From positions 80,505 through 144,504 of the forward strand of contig NW_006766932.1 in NCBI RefSeq assembly GCF_000275845.1: a stretch of 64,000 nucleotides of DNA, written 5' to 3'. The DNA comes from Dichomitus squalens LYAD-421 SS1 (lineage: Eukaryota; Basidiomycota; Agaricomycetes; Polyporales; Polyporaceae). Position 1 is the first letter of the stretch. The number at the start of each line of letters is the position of its first letter. Positions 11,031-26,404 of this stretch are shown here, piece by piece. The notes under the pieces were generated by a model. It worked only from the letters and a program-made list of their open reading frames with translations. It was not told where the DNA came from and did no database searches. The translations under genes were made by a program, and so were the position numbers.

Positions 11031-14000
11031 AGGCGCATTACGTGACCCGACGAACGGGCTTTTGATGGAGTGAACGTAAAACTTGCAAGCTTCGGAATAT
11101 TCGTGCCAACATTCAGGATTACACGACTCCGCAGTGACAGTGACCACTGAGAACGGCAAAGTGCGAAGTGCGGACGGTCCGCAGCTCAGCGGTGTTATCT
11201 GTGTGTGGCAAGAAGCACTTTCAGCGAGAACTCAGCGCATGAATGAGAAGGATCAACGACATACGTCTTCAGAAGCTCATCGGTTCCCGGGAGAGCTTTG
11301 ACCAGAAACAGAGGTCTCGCGCAAGATGTGGTTCAGGCTTCGCGGAAGCTGGAAGATCAATTGAATACCTGCCCACAAAGATTCCCATGGGAGTGACCTA
11401 TAGGAACAGCATCCCGTGGCGTCGGATATAGCGATGCTCGTATTCGCAATAGCTAAGTGCTCCCCGACCGTCGGGACGGGCTACGAGTCGGTGGGGCGCG
11501 GAGCAACCATGTTTCCGGATTCAAACCTAGGAGCAGGTGACTGAGAAGCTCCTGTTGTCCGGACACTATAAGACGTCAGTTAAGCCTTCGGGACCTCTGG
11601 ATGTTGATTGCAACGTGTTCGAGATGGACACCTTGTGCGCACGAACCGGGAGATCTTCGCTGAGTATGGTTTAATGCGCCTCTCGGACCCGAGTCCTCCA
11701 CAGCAAATCTGCGTGAAATAGGAAGCCGGTACGTTCGTCATGCCGGGGAACCACGATACAATAGGCTTTTCTGGGAGGAGGGAGTCGGAAAGCTTGTGCC
11801 CACATGAACCTGGAGTGGGAAAAGGCGATCATGTACAGCTTATCCTCGAATGAATTGGGCTTGCTGTAGCACGTTATCTTGCGCGCGCTCGACGGTGTAA
11901 CATGCCAACTAGGAATGTATGACGCCCGGGAAGACTCGAACGAGAAGAAGGTTGTTTGACGGTTGGAATCGCGTAGCTTTAAACCTTCGGATGTGAACGG
12001 AGGTTGGAATTCTGACTATTTCCCCGCTATACCCGCTAGAACGTAGCGACCAAGCAATGATAGCCGTGGTCTGAGCCAAGGGAAGCGAGATGCGAAGAGT
12101 GAGTGGCCGTAAGCCTCACCCACCTAGAAGAAAAGACTCGTATACGTGGCATTGCTGTATCCCACGCAACTGCTTCCTTGCAGATCGAAGCCGAGGCCCA
12201 GAGGCGGGGATAGCATTCGCGGAATATTGGTTGTACCGTCACAGGCGGATGAGAACGTCGCCAGCAAGACGTCCAGGCCTGTGAGTGCAGCAACCACACA
12301 CAGGTCTCTGCATTCACTTCTGTGCTTCTAGCTCACAGACGTCATCACTTGGAGATCGAACATGCGAAGAGCGGTGGCAGACATCAGTAAGGGAAACCGG
12401 TGTTCCAGGCACGACAGTCTTGGCCGACGTTTTTTTGGTGACAAACCGGATATCGCCTGACTACTGCCAGATCCAAAGACTACGCCATAGTTGGCCCCTG
12501 TGACGTTGGGGGAGGCTTCGAGCGAGCATGAAGCCATACGGCAAGGCAAGCAGAACACCCCGGTCCTGCAGCCCTTGCTATTACAGAGTTTAGGGGAGAG
12601 ATATCGCCCACCCACGGATGGTTGATACGAATCATTTGAAGGCCGTATTTTCTCATCGACGTGACACCATGGAGGGTACGAAAACGTGTCAGAGAGGATA
12701 TGTAGAGTGAAAAGTATCGTCGACGACACACTTGCAGAGCCGTCAGAACAGCGTTATCCTATGTTTTGCAGTAAGCTGCCGGAACCTATTTAGGTCAATG
12801 ACGTCAAAACGAAAACGAACGAGAACAAGAAGGCTACAGTCTACTTCATGATGATCCAGCAAATCGGACAGTTCTGGGCCAGAACGTCATTGCCTGCCTG
12901 TTAGCAAGTTGAACCCCGAAAGCTGACAAAGTGACCTGGCCAGAAAGGAACATTTAGGAGCACGGTGGAGCCTGCGATGCATCCGGAGTCACTCCGTGTT
13001 CAAGAATAGCGAACCAGGAAGTCTCTACATGCGTGAGTCAGCGGCTTCTCGAAAGAGCGAGCATTCGCGGGCAGCTTGAGCTATGACGAGTAGGACTCAA
13101 TAAGTCTTTGATCAGCTCCCAGGCATTTTGTTTGCTGCGGGAAGCCATGTCGGAACGATGCCACACCACAGTTCTCCTGGCGAATGACGTTAGTCCGGTA
13201 GCAGATACTCGAATTGGCTGCTTAGAGACAACCTGCCCACCATCGATGCCTCAGCTATTGTGCTTTTTGAACGCGCGAAGATTCGATGACCTTGCATTGA
13301 GGCACTGCGGCAAAATTCTCATTCTGTCGGCGAGGTTTATGATCAACTGTAGTAGAGCATAAGCATCTTTCGGGAACATGTATGAAAGGATTACCCTAGT
13401 GGATCAAGAAAGGTAGTTTGAGCCTATGTGCCTGTGGTGGCGAGACAGCAGGAACATGGTTTGAGGTAATCAGACTATAGACAAACGTGCCATGAGTGCT
13501 TTTCTCACTAAGTATAGAGGAGCACAGACTTTGGGTATGTGTCAACGTACCCTCAGCAGGAGTATAGGGAGTTCCCAAGGGAGCTAAGCTATGTGACCGA
13601 GATAGTCACAGCTCTGTAGTCTTTAATCAACAACACCATAGCCATATTTTGGGCAGTAGAGTTACCTGAGTCCCGAATACTTTCCATGATGGCGAAACGC
13701 GCTGTCAGAACAAGGCGAGCATTCGAAGGACAGCGGGCCTGAAGAACAGTCGCGGAGTGGTCCATGTCCTTGCAAAGAGGAAAGCACAAACGAGACCGCA
13801 CAAGCGCGGCGACCGAGGGCGAACAATCGCTTCGAGGAAGCGCAGGGAAAGAGGCGTGGTCGGCGTAGCGCTGGCACGCGCCCACGCGACGCGACGCGCC
13901 GTGGCTGCCCGTCCATTTCTCCTCCCTCCCCTCATCCTCTCCTCCTCTATTGCACACTCGCCACAACCGTCCCGAACTCTAGCATTGCGCTCGCGATATC

Positions 14001-14236
14001 TAAGGCCTTCTACATTCTTTGCTCCAACGCCCTCTGACACCCGCCTTGCATTTGTATCTTGCGAACCACAAGGTTTGGTGGCTAAACAGCTGCGGCATAC
14101 GGGCTTGAGCTGATGGCACCCTATTCTGCTTCTCACAGATACACCCTATCCTGTCCTCGGGAACACGCTCTGGCTCCGCATCCACGCCGCTCAACTATAG
14201 GAGTACTCTGTTCCGTGCTGTCATGCGAGTCGGACC
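11031..14236. other. Gene-poor 3.2 kb interval
   Basis: No frame here shows a domain, signal peptide or credible exon chain. The last 600 bases lie upstream of the 14237 gene and are pyrimidine-rich near 13915-14010, consistent with its promoter. I see no repeats or transposon ends. Confidence 0.45.
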
Positions 14237-17200
14237 ATGCCAAGATTAGGTACCGAGTCCAGTTCGTCCCGCCGACACAACCCCACCCAGACGCTCTCCG
14301 ACTACTTCCACATCACTTCCCAGGTCTGGTCTCTCCGCTCCGACGACACGCGCGCGGATCCGTCCTCCGCGTCCTCCAGTCACGCCTCGTCCTCCGGGTC
14401 TCGTCTAGACGTCCTTGATGACTTACTCAGCCGCGTGCACGCGCCTGAGCCCCGCACTCGATGGAATACCCGCAGGGCGCTCGGTCCTTACGGACAACGC
14501 CCGCTGCACAAGTGGTTGCCCTCCGAGCACAGGCACTTCGAGGAGATGGACATGCTCATGGAGACGTTCCCCGAACCCAACTCGGATGACGAAGAACCGG
14601 AGGAGAAGGAGCTACACGAGATTCTTCAGAAGCACAATGCACAGGCAAAGGAAAAGCAGGAGGGAGAGGAGGACGAGGGCGAAGACGCGGCGCAGGTCGA
14701 GTCTGAGCCGAGCCAAGGTGAGGGAAGCATCCCCCCTAGTCCGCCACAGTCGCGACCGTTGTCCCCAGCCGCCACAAAGAGGCGCGAGAAGAATAAGAAG
14801 AAGAAAGCGAAAGTGCGCGCAAAGGCGAAGGAGAAGGAGAAGGGTGAGGTCGAACATCCCTCGTCGGGTCCTATCCTCGATACGCCTCAAGACTTGCTCG
14901 CATCTATGTCGCGCATCGCCAAGCTTGTCGGATCACTTACCACGGACGCGCAGGGAAGCGAACCGGACGAGCTTCTCCGGCGCGTCCGCGATGCGTTAGG
15001 GAAGGAGGGACAGCCCTCGACTCCTGCAGAGTGGCGATCAGAAGTGCTCCAGAGCGTCCGGCGGATGGAGAGCATGCTCGCGCGGATGGAGAAATGGCAG
15101 ACTCAGGTAGCTCCTGGCGAAATCGAAGCGTTGAGACAGGAGACGGTATGGCTGGAGATGCGTGTGCGCTCGGTGGTTCAGCAGAAGGAACAGGAACACA
15201 ATAGGGAAGGCGCGGTAATGCCACACAGAGAACAGGTCGCTGACGGGAAGAGCAAGGAACGGGAAGACGTTCGAAGCCAGGACCCTGGATCCGTAGCGTT
15301 AAGAACAGTCGAGGACAGGATAGGAATGGTCAGTGCCGCGCTACCTGCACCGGATACGAAGGACCTGCCTACCACCGGGGATGACTCGGATAGCTTGTCC
15401 GACAGTGGTCCGGACAGCAACTCTTGTCCCTCAGAGAGCGACACGGGGCTTACTGAGCCAGAGTCTGGGAATCGTTCACCACTTGACGAGAAGGCTGCCC
15501 CTCCACCGCCCCCGTTCCCTGCAGCGACATCCGTGCCACAGCCTGCTGTCGCCCGAGTACCAGTACCGCAACCACCAGCCGATGCTATCTCTGCCGAGCT
15601 CAAACCAAACGATCACATCGTAGCCCTGGGCCCACACGGCTACATCCCCCCGGCTGCGCCTGCTGCCGGCATCCGACACACTGCGCTGAACACCCTCACG
15701 TCCAAGAACCACAATATTCCTCCCGACCCGCCTCCCGACCCAATCCAAGATCTCACCGAATATCCTTGGACCATGCTTGAAGTCCTCTTCCTGCTGGAAG
15801 TCATCGCGCACTTCCCTCCCGCTGAGAACGGCTGGACCTTCATCGCGGAGGCGTACAACAATATCCTCATTACGCGTCCCCTCCAGGAATGGTTCGAAAA
15901 GCAGGCGACTATGAGTCGCGAAGAGGAGGACATGATGAAAGCCTTGCTCCGGAAATTGCATAAAGAGGCGTATCAACTGCGCGCTGGTCCGAAAGCGAAT
16001 GCAGGCAAGAACGGGAAGGCTGGCGAACGCGGTAGGGCAGCACCATTTGGTAGCGCGGAGGCGCGTGCTGAGGCTAGTGCCCATGCGAAGGCTTCGGCCA
16101 ACCCAGCCACTCCCACCGCGAAGACTTCGAAGACGCCCGACAGTTTCGTCACCATGCTTCCGTTCTCTCTTCAGCTTCCCGGAGGCGACGCACCTACGCA
16201 AGGCCCAGAGCCCTTGCAACGCATCTTTCCCTTCCCGCGTCGCCGGCCTCCCCTGACCCTCCCCTCCGAAGACGCGAGCGCGTTCGCGCGCGTGATGAAG
16301 TCGGCTGCAGCTGGTGTGCGGCCGCCATCCGCTGAGTCGCGCGCGGCAATGGTCGCGTTGTACACCGCAACGGAGACGCGCTTCCCGGTGCGCACTCCAT
16401 GGGACTGCTGGCATCGGTGGTGCACGCCTTGGGTTGCCCAAGAACCAACAGGATCCAGCGGCGAAGACAAGGCGTACAGACCAGCCATGCCCCCGATGGT
16501 GCTTGACTACGTTGCTGGGAACATCGGTCTGCCCTGCGGCACTTGGATCACCCAGGCGCGCCAGTGGGTGTTCAAGCCTGTGCCGGGAACCTATCCAGAC
16601 GCCCCAGGGGTGATGCATAAGGTGACTGCGGGATATGACCCTAGACCGGGCATGGTGGCGTTTGCCAGGATGACGCATCTGAGTGCTGAAAAGGCGTGGG
16701 CGGCCATTGGGCTGGGGAGAAAGAAGGATGGGACGGTGAGCGAGGAGGTACTTGCGAGTAGGAGGATGAAGCTGCCTTCGACGCTAACGGGTCTCTGGCC
16801 TGGGAAACGTGAGTCACGATGGTATATCGACCTCCGGCACACACATTGACAGTGGTCTGGAATTTTAGCTCCTCAGAAACCTCCCAATGCTCGCGCTGGT
16901 ACCGCGGCACCTCCTGCTCCGGCCCCAGATCCGGCTTCCGCTTCGCCTACTCCGACCGCTCCCGCTCCCAGTGCTCCCGCGGGTAACAAGCCAGCTCAGC
17001 CAGCATCATTCACCCCTCCTCCGCCTGCAGCGCCATCTACCCCCGCGAAACCTCAACCTCAGCCTGCCGGGCAGCCACAAGCGCGCCCTGCTCTTCTTCC
17101 AAACACAGGCACAATCTCCCAGCCCGCGGAGCCCTTCCTGCCGCTGCCCGTGCCGCGCGGGCCACCTCCAAACAAGCCGCTCAACGTACCAGAAGGTACG

Positions 17201-17503
17201 CTTGGCAATGCTGTCCGGCCGGGCATCCGGGCCTGGTTCCAGATTGCCGCAGTCCGTGCTGACGTGCTGGAGCGCGTGACGAGCCTTAAGAGTGCCTCGG
17301 ACACGTTCGAGCGTGCTATGGGGCGCCCGTCTTTGCCCGTCGTGACGAAGAATGACCCGAAGAACAAGGCGAGGGCCAAGGCCGAAGCGGAAGAGGAGAG
17401 AGTGCGGCGGTGGGAGAAGGAAAGAGAGCGCGAGAAGTGGGTCCCGGTCCACTTGAGGAATGTCGTCGTCCCGCCGCCTCCGCCTCTATGCTCGACGTCT
17501 TGA
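14237..17503 (+). CDS. Unrecognised 1068-residue acidic/proline-rich protein, possible SANT-like core
   Basis: Two exons, 14237-16808 and 16869-17503, joined by a normal 60-nt GT-AG intron, give 1068 residues. I do not recognise the protein. In order it has a Ser-rich N-terminus, a stretch near residue 80 reading EPRTRWNTRRALGPYGQRPL, a Glu/Asp-rich segment, a Lys/Arg-rich patch resembling a nuclear localisation signal (about 175-200), and a possible coiled coil (about 265-320). A globular segment around 510-570 includes WTMLEVLFLLEVIAHFPP and GWTFIAEAYNN. Residues about 715-730 read VRTPWDCWHRW. These two pieces recall the first and last helices of a Myb/SANT fold separated by a long insert; this is speculative. 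The C-terminus is Pro/Ala-rich and ends in a charged helix. A nuclear role is plausible but unproven. Confidence 0.75.
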
Positions 17504-18121
17504 CCCCCCGGGTTGGGAGCTCCTCTTGGACAGGCCGTTGGTTCCGCATGAACTCGGTGTCGGCCCCCCTTTGGCTCGCTTGGTTATCCTCTTGGGTTGT
17601 CTGGTCATGCAAGGATTCATCGATTTGTGGGCGGGTACACCCTATCCCACAGCAACATCTCCCTATTCACACATCTCACAACTCGACCTCGACATGTAGC
17701 ATATAGTTTCTTCTAGTCTTATCACTGGAACTCCCGATACACCTCATTGTAAACATCGCATGAGTACTAATCAGACACGACGTAACCATTACTACTCTGT
17801 AGAGATACTAGGATGTTGCCATACTATGCGAGTATAGTAGCATCAGTATCACCGGTACACACTGGGCTACCCTAATACATAGGCTGTTTCCACGACGCTG
17901 AACGTGCGTCTCAGGCGCTAGGACCGTCGCGAGAATGCGCCGATGTTCGATGCCTTTAGACTCCGGGATTCTGCACGGCGGGCGCAAATAGCTGCGAACT
18001 GCGAGCGAAGGGCTGCGGAAGGAAGAGTCCTGTGGCGTTCGTTGCTACTACTGGTACAGACACACACCAACGGCGCAGGCCCACCGCTGCCGCCGCAGAT
18101 ACTACATCAAGACCCGGTTAT
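17504..18121. other. Convergent intergenic region
   Basis: About 0.6 kb between the 3' ends of the 14237 gene and PRE4. The first half is AT-richer than the flanking genes, as expected for two 3' untranslated regions. No gene is seen. Confidence 0.5.
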
Positions 18122-19600
18122 CTACTGCGTCTGCGCGCCGTATCCCCGAATGCCCTCTGCGAAGCTCCACGAGGTGTCGAGGTGAATCTGGTCCGAGATG
18201 TGGACTCCGGAGGCGTTCACGGTCGCGATTTGGTACTACGATGATCTCGGATTAGCCCACGCGTCCAGTCAGACCAGTCGAAGGGAACCGATTTCAAAGA
18301 GAAAGGCGAAGGGGCAGGGGATTGAGAAAAAGACGAACCTTATCCAAACTGCGGGCGTCGCGGTAGAAGAGGACACGCATGCAGTCATGGAGGAGCGCGC
18401 GGGCATTCTCCTCCGTGAGCTCGTCAACGCGGCCGTCGACTGCAGCGCGGAGGAGGGGGATGGCAATGTAGGCACCGTAGCCGGTCGCGATCGAGGGTGC
18501 GGAGTAGGTCGTGCCGAGGAGGTCGACGTAGGCTAGGAATCTGCATAGCAGGGGAGAGAATCGAGCGTCATCAGCGAACAGGTTCGTGAATTGCGGAACG
18601 ATCAGCACAATGTGGATATGTGTGACCGGTGAACAGGAAACGGCGTGTGCCGAGAAGGTTTCGAAAGACACCGAGTCGAGCTTCGTCGACGTGCGATGAT
18701 GATGAATGGCTCAATATGCCGTGCACTCGGAAGCAGTGAAGGGCCATTATAAGCTCTGTGAGCGTTGCGCAAGGCATGGTTTGGGAGTATTGGTGGCCAT
18801 TCTCGTCCTAGCCGCGAACGTGGTCGCATAGGCAGCGAGACGTGTGCCGAGCGCGAGCAATAGCGGCGCGACAGGCACGAGAAGGGCACCGTCGCAGAGA
18901 GCGCAGTCAAGTAGGAGACACGGGGACTTGGGTAGAAGAGTACGGAAAAGGGTGAACGCACCGTTTGCCGTCTCGGAAGCCGCCGACGAGGATGGAATTC
19001 CAGAGAGGGTTGATCTTGGAACGACGGGAGTACATGACGCGGGAGAGGTATTCATGGACTTCGGCCGGACCTAAGTCGTGTCCGTCTCCATGTGTGAACT
19101 CGTCGGTGACGACTTCGTCGAGGAGGGTTTGTATGGCTTGGAAGTCGGACATGTCGCCAGACGCTCCGATGACGGTGGAAGTGCCAACTTTGTGCAGACG
19201 TTGGATGTCTTTAAAGCGGGCAAGGGATCCATATGAAGCTGTCGAATGACGCGTGTGTGAATAGATGCAAATGGAGTAGCGAAGGGAGTGGCGGCATACC
19301 TAAGTTGTCTGCTGCCATCATAATCCCATCTCTGTACTGAATGGCGAGAACAGATGTACCGGTCACGATTGGTTGTCTGCGGCAAAATGAGCTAGGTAGA
19401 TGGAGGTCAAAAATGGCGAACGGACTGTGTTCGCTGGACACCCTCGGCGAAGGTGTCCTTGGTTGCTGGACGTTGGTGTATGGGGTATGTGCCGTACGGG
19501 TCCGCCGCATCGTTGCGCTAAGGTCTGTTCAGTTTGTGCTACGACATCCATGTATAAGAAGACATACCGGACGGCCCCAGTTAGTCGGAAAGTGGTCCAT
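18122..19600 (-). CDS. PRE4: 20S proteasome subunit beta-7 (PRE4 / PSMB4 type)
   Basis: Non-catalytic beta subunit of the 20S proteasome core. The match to yeast Pre4 is collinear: start MDHFPTNWGRP, then QPIVTGTSVLAIQYRDG, AADNLASYGSLARF, VMYSRRSKINPLWN, YVDLLGTTYSAP, ATGYGAY and RVLFYRDARS, ending in GIRGYGAQTQ. Exons on the minus strand: 19600-19568, 19517-19435, 19376-19300, 19238-18962, 18540-18339, 18235-18122, giving 261 residues (yeast 266). The second intron (19434-19377) only keeps frame if its donor is GC (gcgaac). That boundary is the weakest part of the model. The fourth intron (18961-18541) is 421 nt, far longer than its neighbours. The gene shares a 244-bp divergent promoter with PRP43. 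Confidence 0.92.
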
Positions 19601-19844
19601 CGTTTGGTGCAGAGAGGGAGGAAGGCAAGAGTCTGCGAGGACGCGTCAGTGAGCGCACAGAGCCTCTTGTCCGACGCGCGTCGCACTCGCTCGCCCACGT
19701 GACTACCAGTGGCCCTGCGCGTCTACTTTTTCGTGCTTCCCGCAGCTCCTGCCCAGTGCTCGGCCTTGTTTCGCTCCGCCACCTCTATCTCTTCGTCCCT
19801 GTTCTCCTGCTCTACGCGCCTGTATCTTGTATACGACCACCACG
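19601..19844. promoter_or_regulatory. Divergent promoter between PRE4 and PRP43
   Basis: Only 244 bases separate the two start codons, so both 5' leaders and promoters must lie here. The side nearer PRP43 is pyrimidine-rich and no TATA box is obvious, in keeping with constitutive housekeeping expression. A shared promoter is inferred from spacing. Confidence 0.5.
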
Positions 19845-22774
<2,930 letters not shown>

Positions 22775-24281
22775 TGTTTTGGAGCTCAACGTCCCACGGG
22801 TCGCTGACGTCCAACGGAAGGGTGGCGAGCGCGGGACTGCCGCATGCGTGGCTTCTGTTCAGTTCTGGTGTGCTGTAGTAGTGTACTTATGCTTTGCGTT
22901 CTTCTCCTATTGGTGCAGCTGTAATCATGTTTGGGTCGATGAACGTTCCCGAGGTTGGGTCTTCGGGTGTCAGGCAGGAAGCGCGGGCCAGTCACTAGGT
23001 GCGTTTATCAGACGAGATTCCTTCGTCGGGCATTGTCGTTACCAGCCTAGTAGGCATTGCAACTGCTACTCACGACCACGCTTGGCGGATAATGCAGTAG
23101 CATATAGGTTCTTCCAGGCTCTCGTGCATGGTCTGCGGCTTTTCTCTCGGATTCTTCGTGTGCATATGGACACCGAGGGGCGGGATAGAGGATGTATCAC
23201 GCTTCACCGAGCTACGGCAAGTCACGAATTTCTCTCTATGGTGTCGTTCTCATATGCTATCTCGTAGACGCAAAGTCCGCCAGGTTGCCATTCGTCGGAG
23301 GCTCGGGAAACTTACGTCGCCGCGCATGTGCGTCCATACACGTGCTGGTCGGATCCACCATTCAATGATCTAAGTGTACCAATCGGATCGCGAGCAATCT
23401 CTGGTCTGCGCAGTCTGAAGCGACGTTGCCCCGCAGCAAAGCTCCAGTGTAGTGGCTCGGTTGAGGAACTAGATCCTGGAATCGACTTCGTGGCGTTGAA
23501 CGTTGAACATTGCCGACGAGGACTCTTCACCTTGGCTCATCGATTTTTCCTTGCTTCCCTGCCCATCCTTGTCAACTCCTTCCCACTGATTCGCCACAGT
23601 GCATATGGTTTCTACCGTTATCAAGCTTACGAAGTACCGAAAGTAGCTCAGAAAGTATCTTGGTCGAGCTCTCAACATGCACGCCGGTAGCTAGCGATGA
23701 GGGGCTAAGCTGTACGTAGACAGCGTGACGCTCTCCTCGTTTGCCACAATTGAAGGCGAATTTAGCCCTCGCCCCACTGCCCGGCTAATTTTCTCTCTCT
23801 AAAGATTCGTCATTCGTTCTAGCAGAAACAGAGGTCGTACAAGAGTATCAGAAGACTTTCTATTAAGTCTATGCGTATGTTTATGCTAGGCCGCATTTAC
23901 TGGTGTAGAACCATCGTGCTCACAAACAGGGACCGCTATTCGCACTGCCAGATCTCGCAGATGCTCAGATAGCTGGTTACGATCAACGGATAGGATCAAT
24001 ATCCTTCGAACTCTCTATTCATGGAACGTCCATCAACTTTGCTTGCAGAGCCTTCATCTATAGCCAACCCACGAAGTCAGTACATGTAGCGCCGGATGGC
24101 ATTTGTTATCTTCTGCGGGAACCCCTGGGCTGGGGACGCTGCGCCGCCGCAACTTCTCCGTCGCCATGTAAGCCTCGACTCCTGTGCTTCGTGCATCTAT
24201 CTAGGGTTGTAGCTGATGACTCAAGATTATACTTAAAGCCGAAGCTTCTCTGTTCCAGCTCTACTTGCGTTCCTCCTTGCT
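22775..24281. other. Intergenic, no supported gene
   Basis: About 1.5 kb downstream of PRP43 and upstream of the sedolisin gene. Short frames only, with no motif or exon chain. The final 300 bases presumably hold the sedolisin promoter, but I could not place a TATA box with confidence. Confidence 0.45.
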
Positions 24282-26404
24282 ATGTGGTCGGATACCATTC
24301 CTTCATTCAATATGGTTGCAGCAGCGCTACTCTTCCTTTCGCTCCTTTCGTCTGCCATGAGTAGGCCCAACCCCCCATCGACAAGCACGCATCGAGCTAT
24401 TGCCCGAGGGAAAGGCACTCATCATGGCACTCGTGTTATACTCCCACCCTTCCTGAGCATGTTCATAGCCCTTCCTCCTTCCAACATCACTGGCCTCCGG
24501 CAATCCCTCCTAGACATCAGCGACCCCACCAGTCCCAACTACGGGAGCCACCTGTCTAAAGATGTGGTGTGTGCCCATTCGTGTTTGTGTCGAGAAAGGG
24601 CTCAAACAAAGTGTTACAGGCAGAGAGTTTCGCAGCGCCAGCGCCAGAGACTGTTCAAGCGGTCAACGCATGGCTTGCGCAGCATAACGTGACATCGCAG
24701 ACCATTTCTCCCTCGGGAGACATGCTACGCATTGTCGTCCATGTCGACACCGCGAACAGTTTGATTAACGCCAACTATACCCTATCATTGAGTCCGGGGA
24801 CAAATTCGACCGTTTATACAACAAGCTCCTACTCAATCCCGGCAGAACTACAGCCGCACATAGCATTTGTGTACCCCACTACGAAGTGAGCGTGCCTAAG
24901 ACCAAGTCTAAGTATGACGTCTTGACTCGCACTCGTCTTGCCAGGGTTTTGCCTGCGGTGGTCAGCAATCCTAAGATTCGGGTAGTTCAGGCACTCAAGG
25001 CGTCCAACGAGACCCGATCCAGCCGATCGGATGTTCCTTCTTCATGTGCGCAGATAACCACTCCACAGTGTCTCCAGGCACTCTACAACATTCCTTCCGT
25101 CCCGGCGACTGCGGCTGGAAATAGCCTTGGAGTAAGCGGCTTTTCCAACGAGGTAGCGAATCAGACCGATTTACAGGTGAGTTGTTGACCTCTTTGTGGC
25201 ACGAGGAAAGACCAACGAGTCGTAACACAGCAATTTCTGGCTGTTCTCCGCCCAGACTTTACCACTGGAACTTTCCGTGCACAATCTATTGACGGAGGTG
25301 CCGACAGTGGTCCGGGGACAGTTGAAGCCGTAAGCTCGCAAATAATTGCATTCAGAACATAAGCGTTGAAATCTGTCTCCAGAGCCTCGATATCCAGTAT
25401 ACAACCGGTATAGCGACGAACGTCAACAACACATTCCTGACCGTCGGTAGTCAGAATCAAGATGGCGTGTTTGGTTTCCTCGACATTATCAACACACTAC
25501 TCGCGGAACCACAACCGCCTCTCGTTCTCACCACGAGTTTCGGCTTCGATGAGACGTTCTTCCAAGAGAACCCCGGTATCGCAAAGTACGTGCTCAATTC
25601 CAAAACATAGCTCTCACCTCATAACAATCAACGCGCATCATAGCACCTTGTGCAACGCGTATGCACAGCTAGGGACCCGTGGAACAAGTGTCCTGTTTGC
25701 TTCTGGAGACGGCGGAGTAGCAGGCAGCCGCTCCAGTGACACCTGCAACGCTGACGGATCTTTCGTACCCACGTTCCCTAGCGGATGTCCCTAGTAAGTC
25801 TTGCGTAGTTTAAGAATCTAAGATCTGCAGCACTACTCATCACTGCGCAATAGCATTACATCCGTGGGTAGTACTCAGGGGAACAGTCCCGAGACAGCGG
25901 CACAGTTCTCATCCGGTGGCTTCTCCAACGTTTTTGCAAGACCGTCGTATCAAACCGCTGCCGTCGAAGCATACCTGAACACGCTTGGCGACACCAACGC
26001 GGGGCTGTTCAACACCAGCGGACGCGCATACCCTGACGTCTCCACGCAGGGTGTCAACTTTGCCGTCAACGTCGCAGGAACATTCGAAGGGGTAGATGGA
26101 ACGAGCGCATCGAGCCCGACGTTTGCGAGTGTGGTCGCCCTCCTGAACGACCGGCGCCTCAATGCTGGTAAGGCTCCTCTGGGATTCCTGAACCCCTTTC
26201 TGTACTCGAATGCCGCGGCATTCAACGACATTACTTCGGGGAGCAACCCCGGTTGCAATACACAAGGCTTCCCAGCGTCCCTGGGTTGGGATCCGGTGAG
26301 GACCCATTCCAAACCTCATCAAGTTTTCGGGCTTATAGTCGTAATAGATCACTGGCCTTGGAACGCCAGATTTCGACAAGCTACTCCCAGTGGTCATGGC
26401 GGTG
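24282..26404 (+). CDS. Secreted sedolisin (peptidase family S53, tripeptidyl-peptidase type)
   Basis: Acid serine peptidase that removes tripeptides from protein N-termini outside the cell. Eight exons: 24282-24566, 24620-24885, 24945-25176, 25231-25329, 25383-25585, 25644-25793, 25854-26295, 26348-26404, giving 577 residues. It has a signal peptide (VAAALLFLSLLSSAMS) and a pro-segment with the family hallmark DISDPTSPNYGSHLS. Catalytic residues are in place: Glu about 293 and Asp about 297 (VEASLDIQY), oxyanion Asp about 384 (FASGDGG) and Ser about 496 (GTSASSPTFA). The C-terminal calcium site is FNDITSGSNPGC. The Gly before GTSAS is replaced by Asp (DGTSAS). The ATG at 24312 starts closer to the hydrophobic core and is an alternative start. 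The active site is intact, so an active secreted enzyme is expected. Confidence 0.93.

Noticed and set aside
11510..11960. tRNA B-box-like strings (GGTTTGAATCC, GTTCGAGTC) on the minus strand
   Set aside because: No matching A-box and no acceptor stem at tRNA spacing.
15476..16678. 400-codon minus-strand open frame
   Set aside because: Antisense to the 14237-17503 gene, no homology, composition typical of GC-rich shadow frames.
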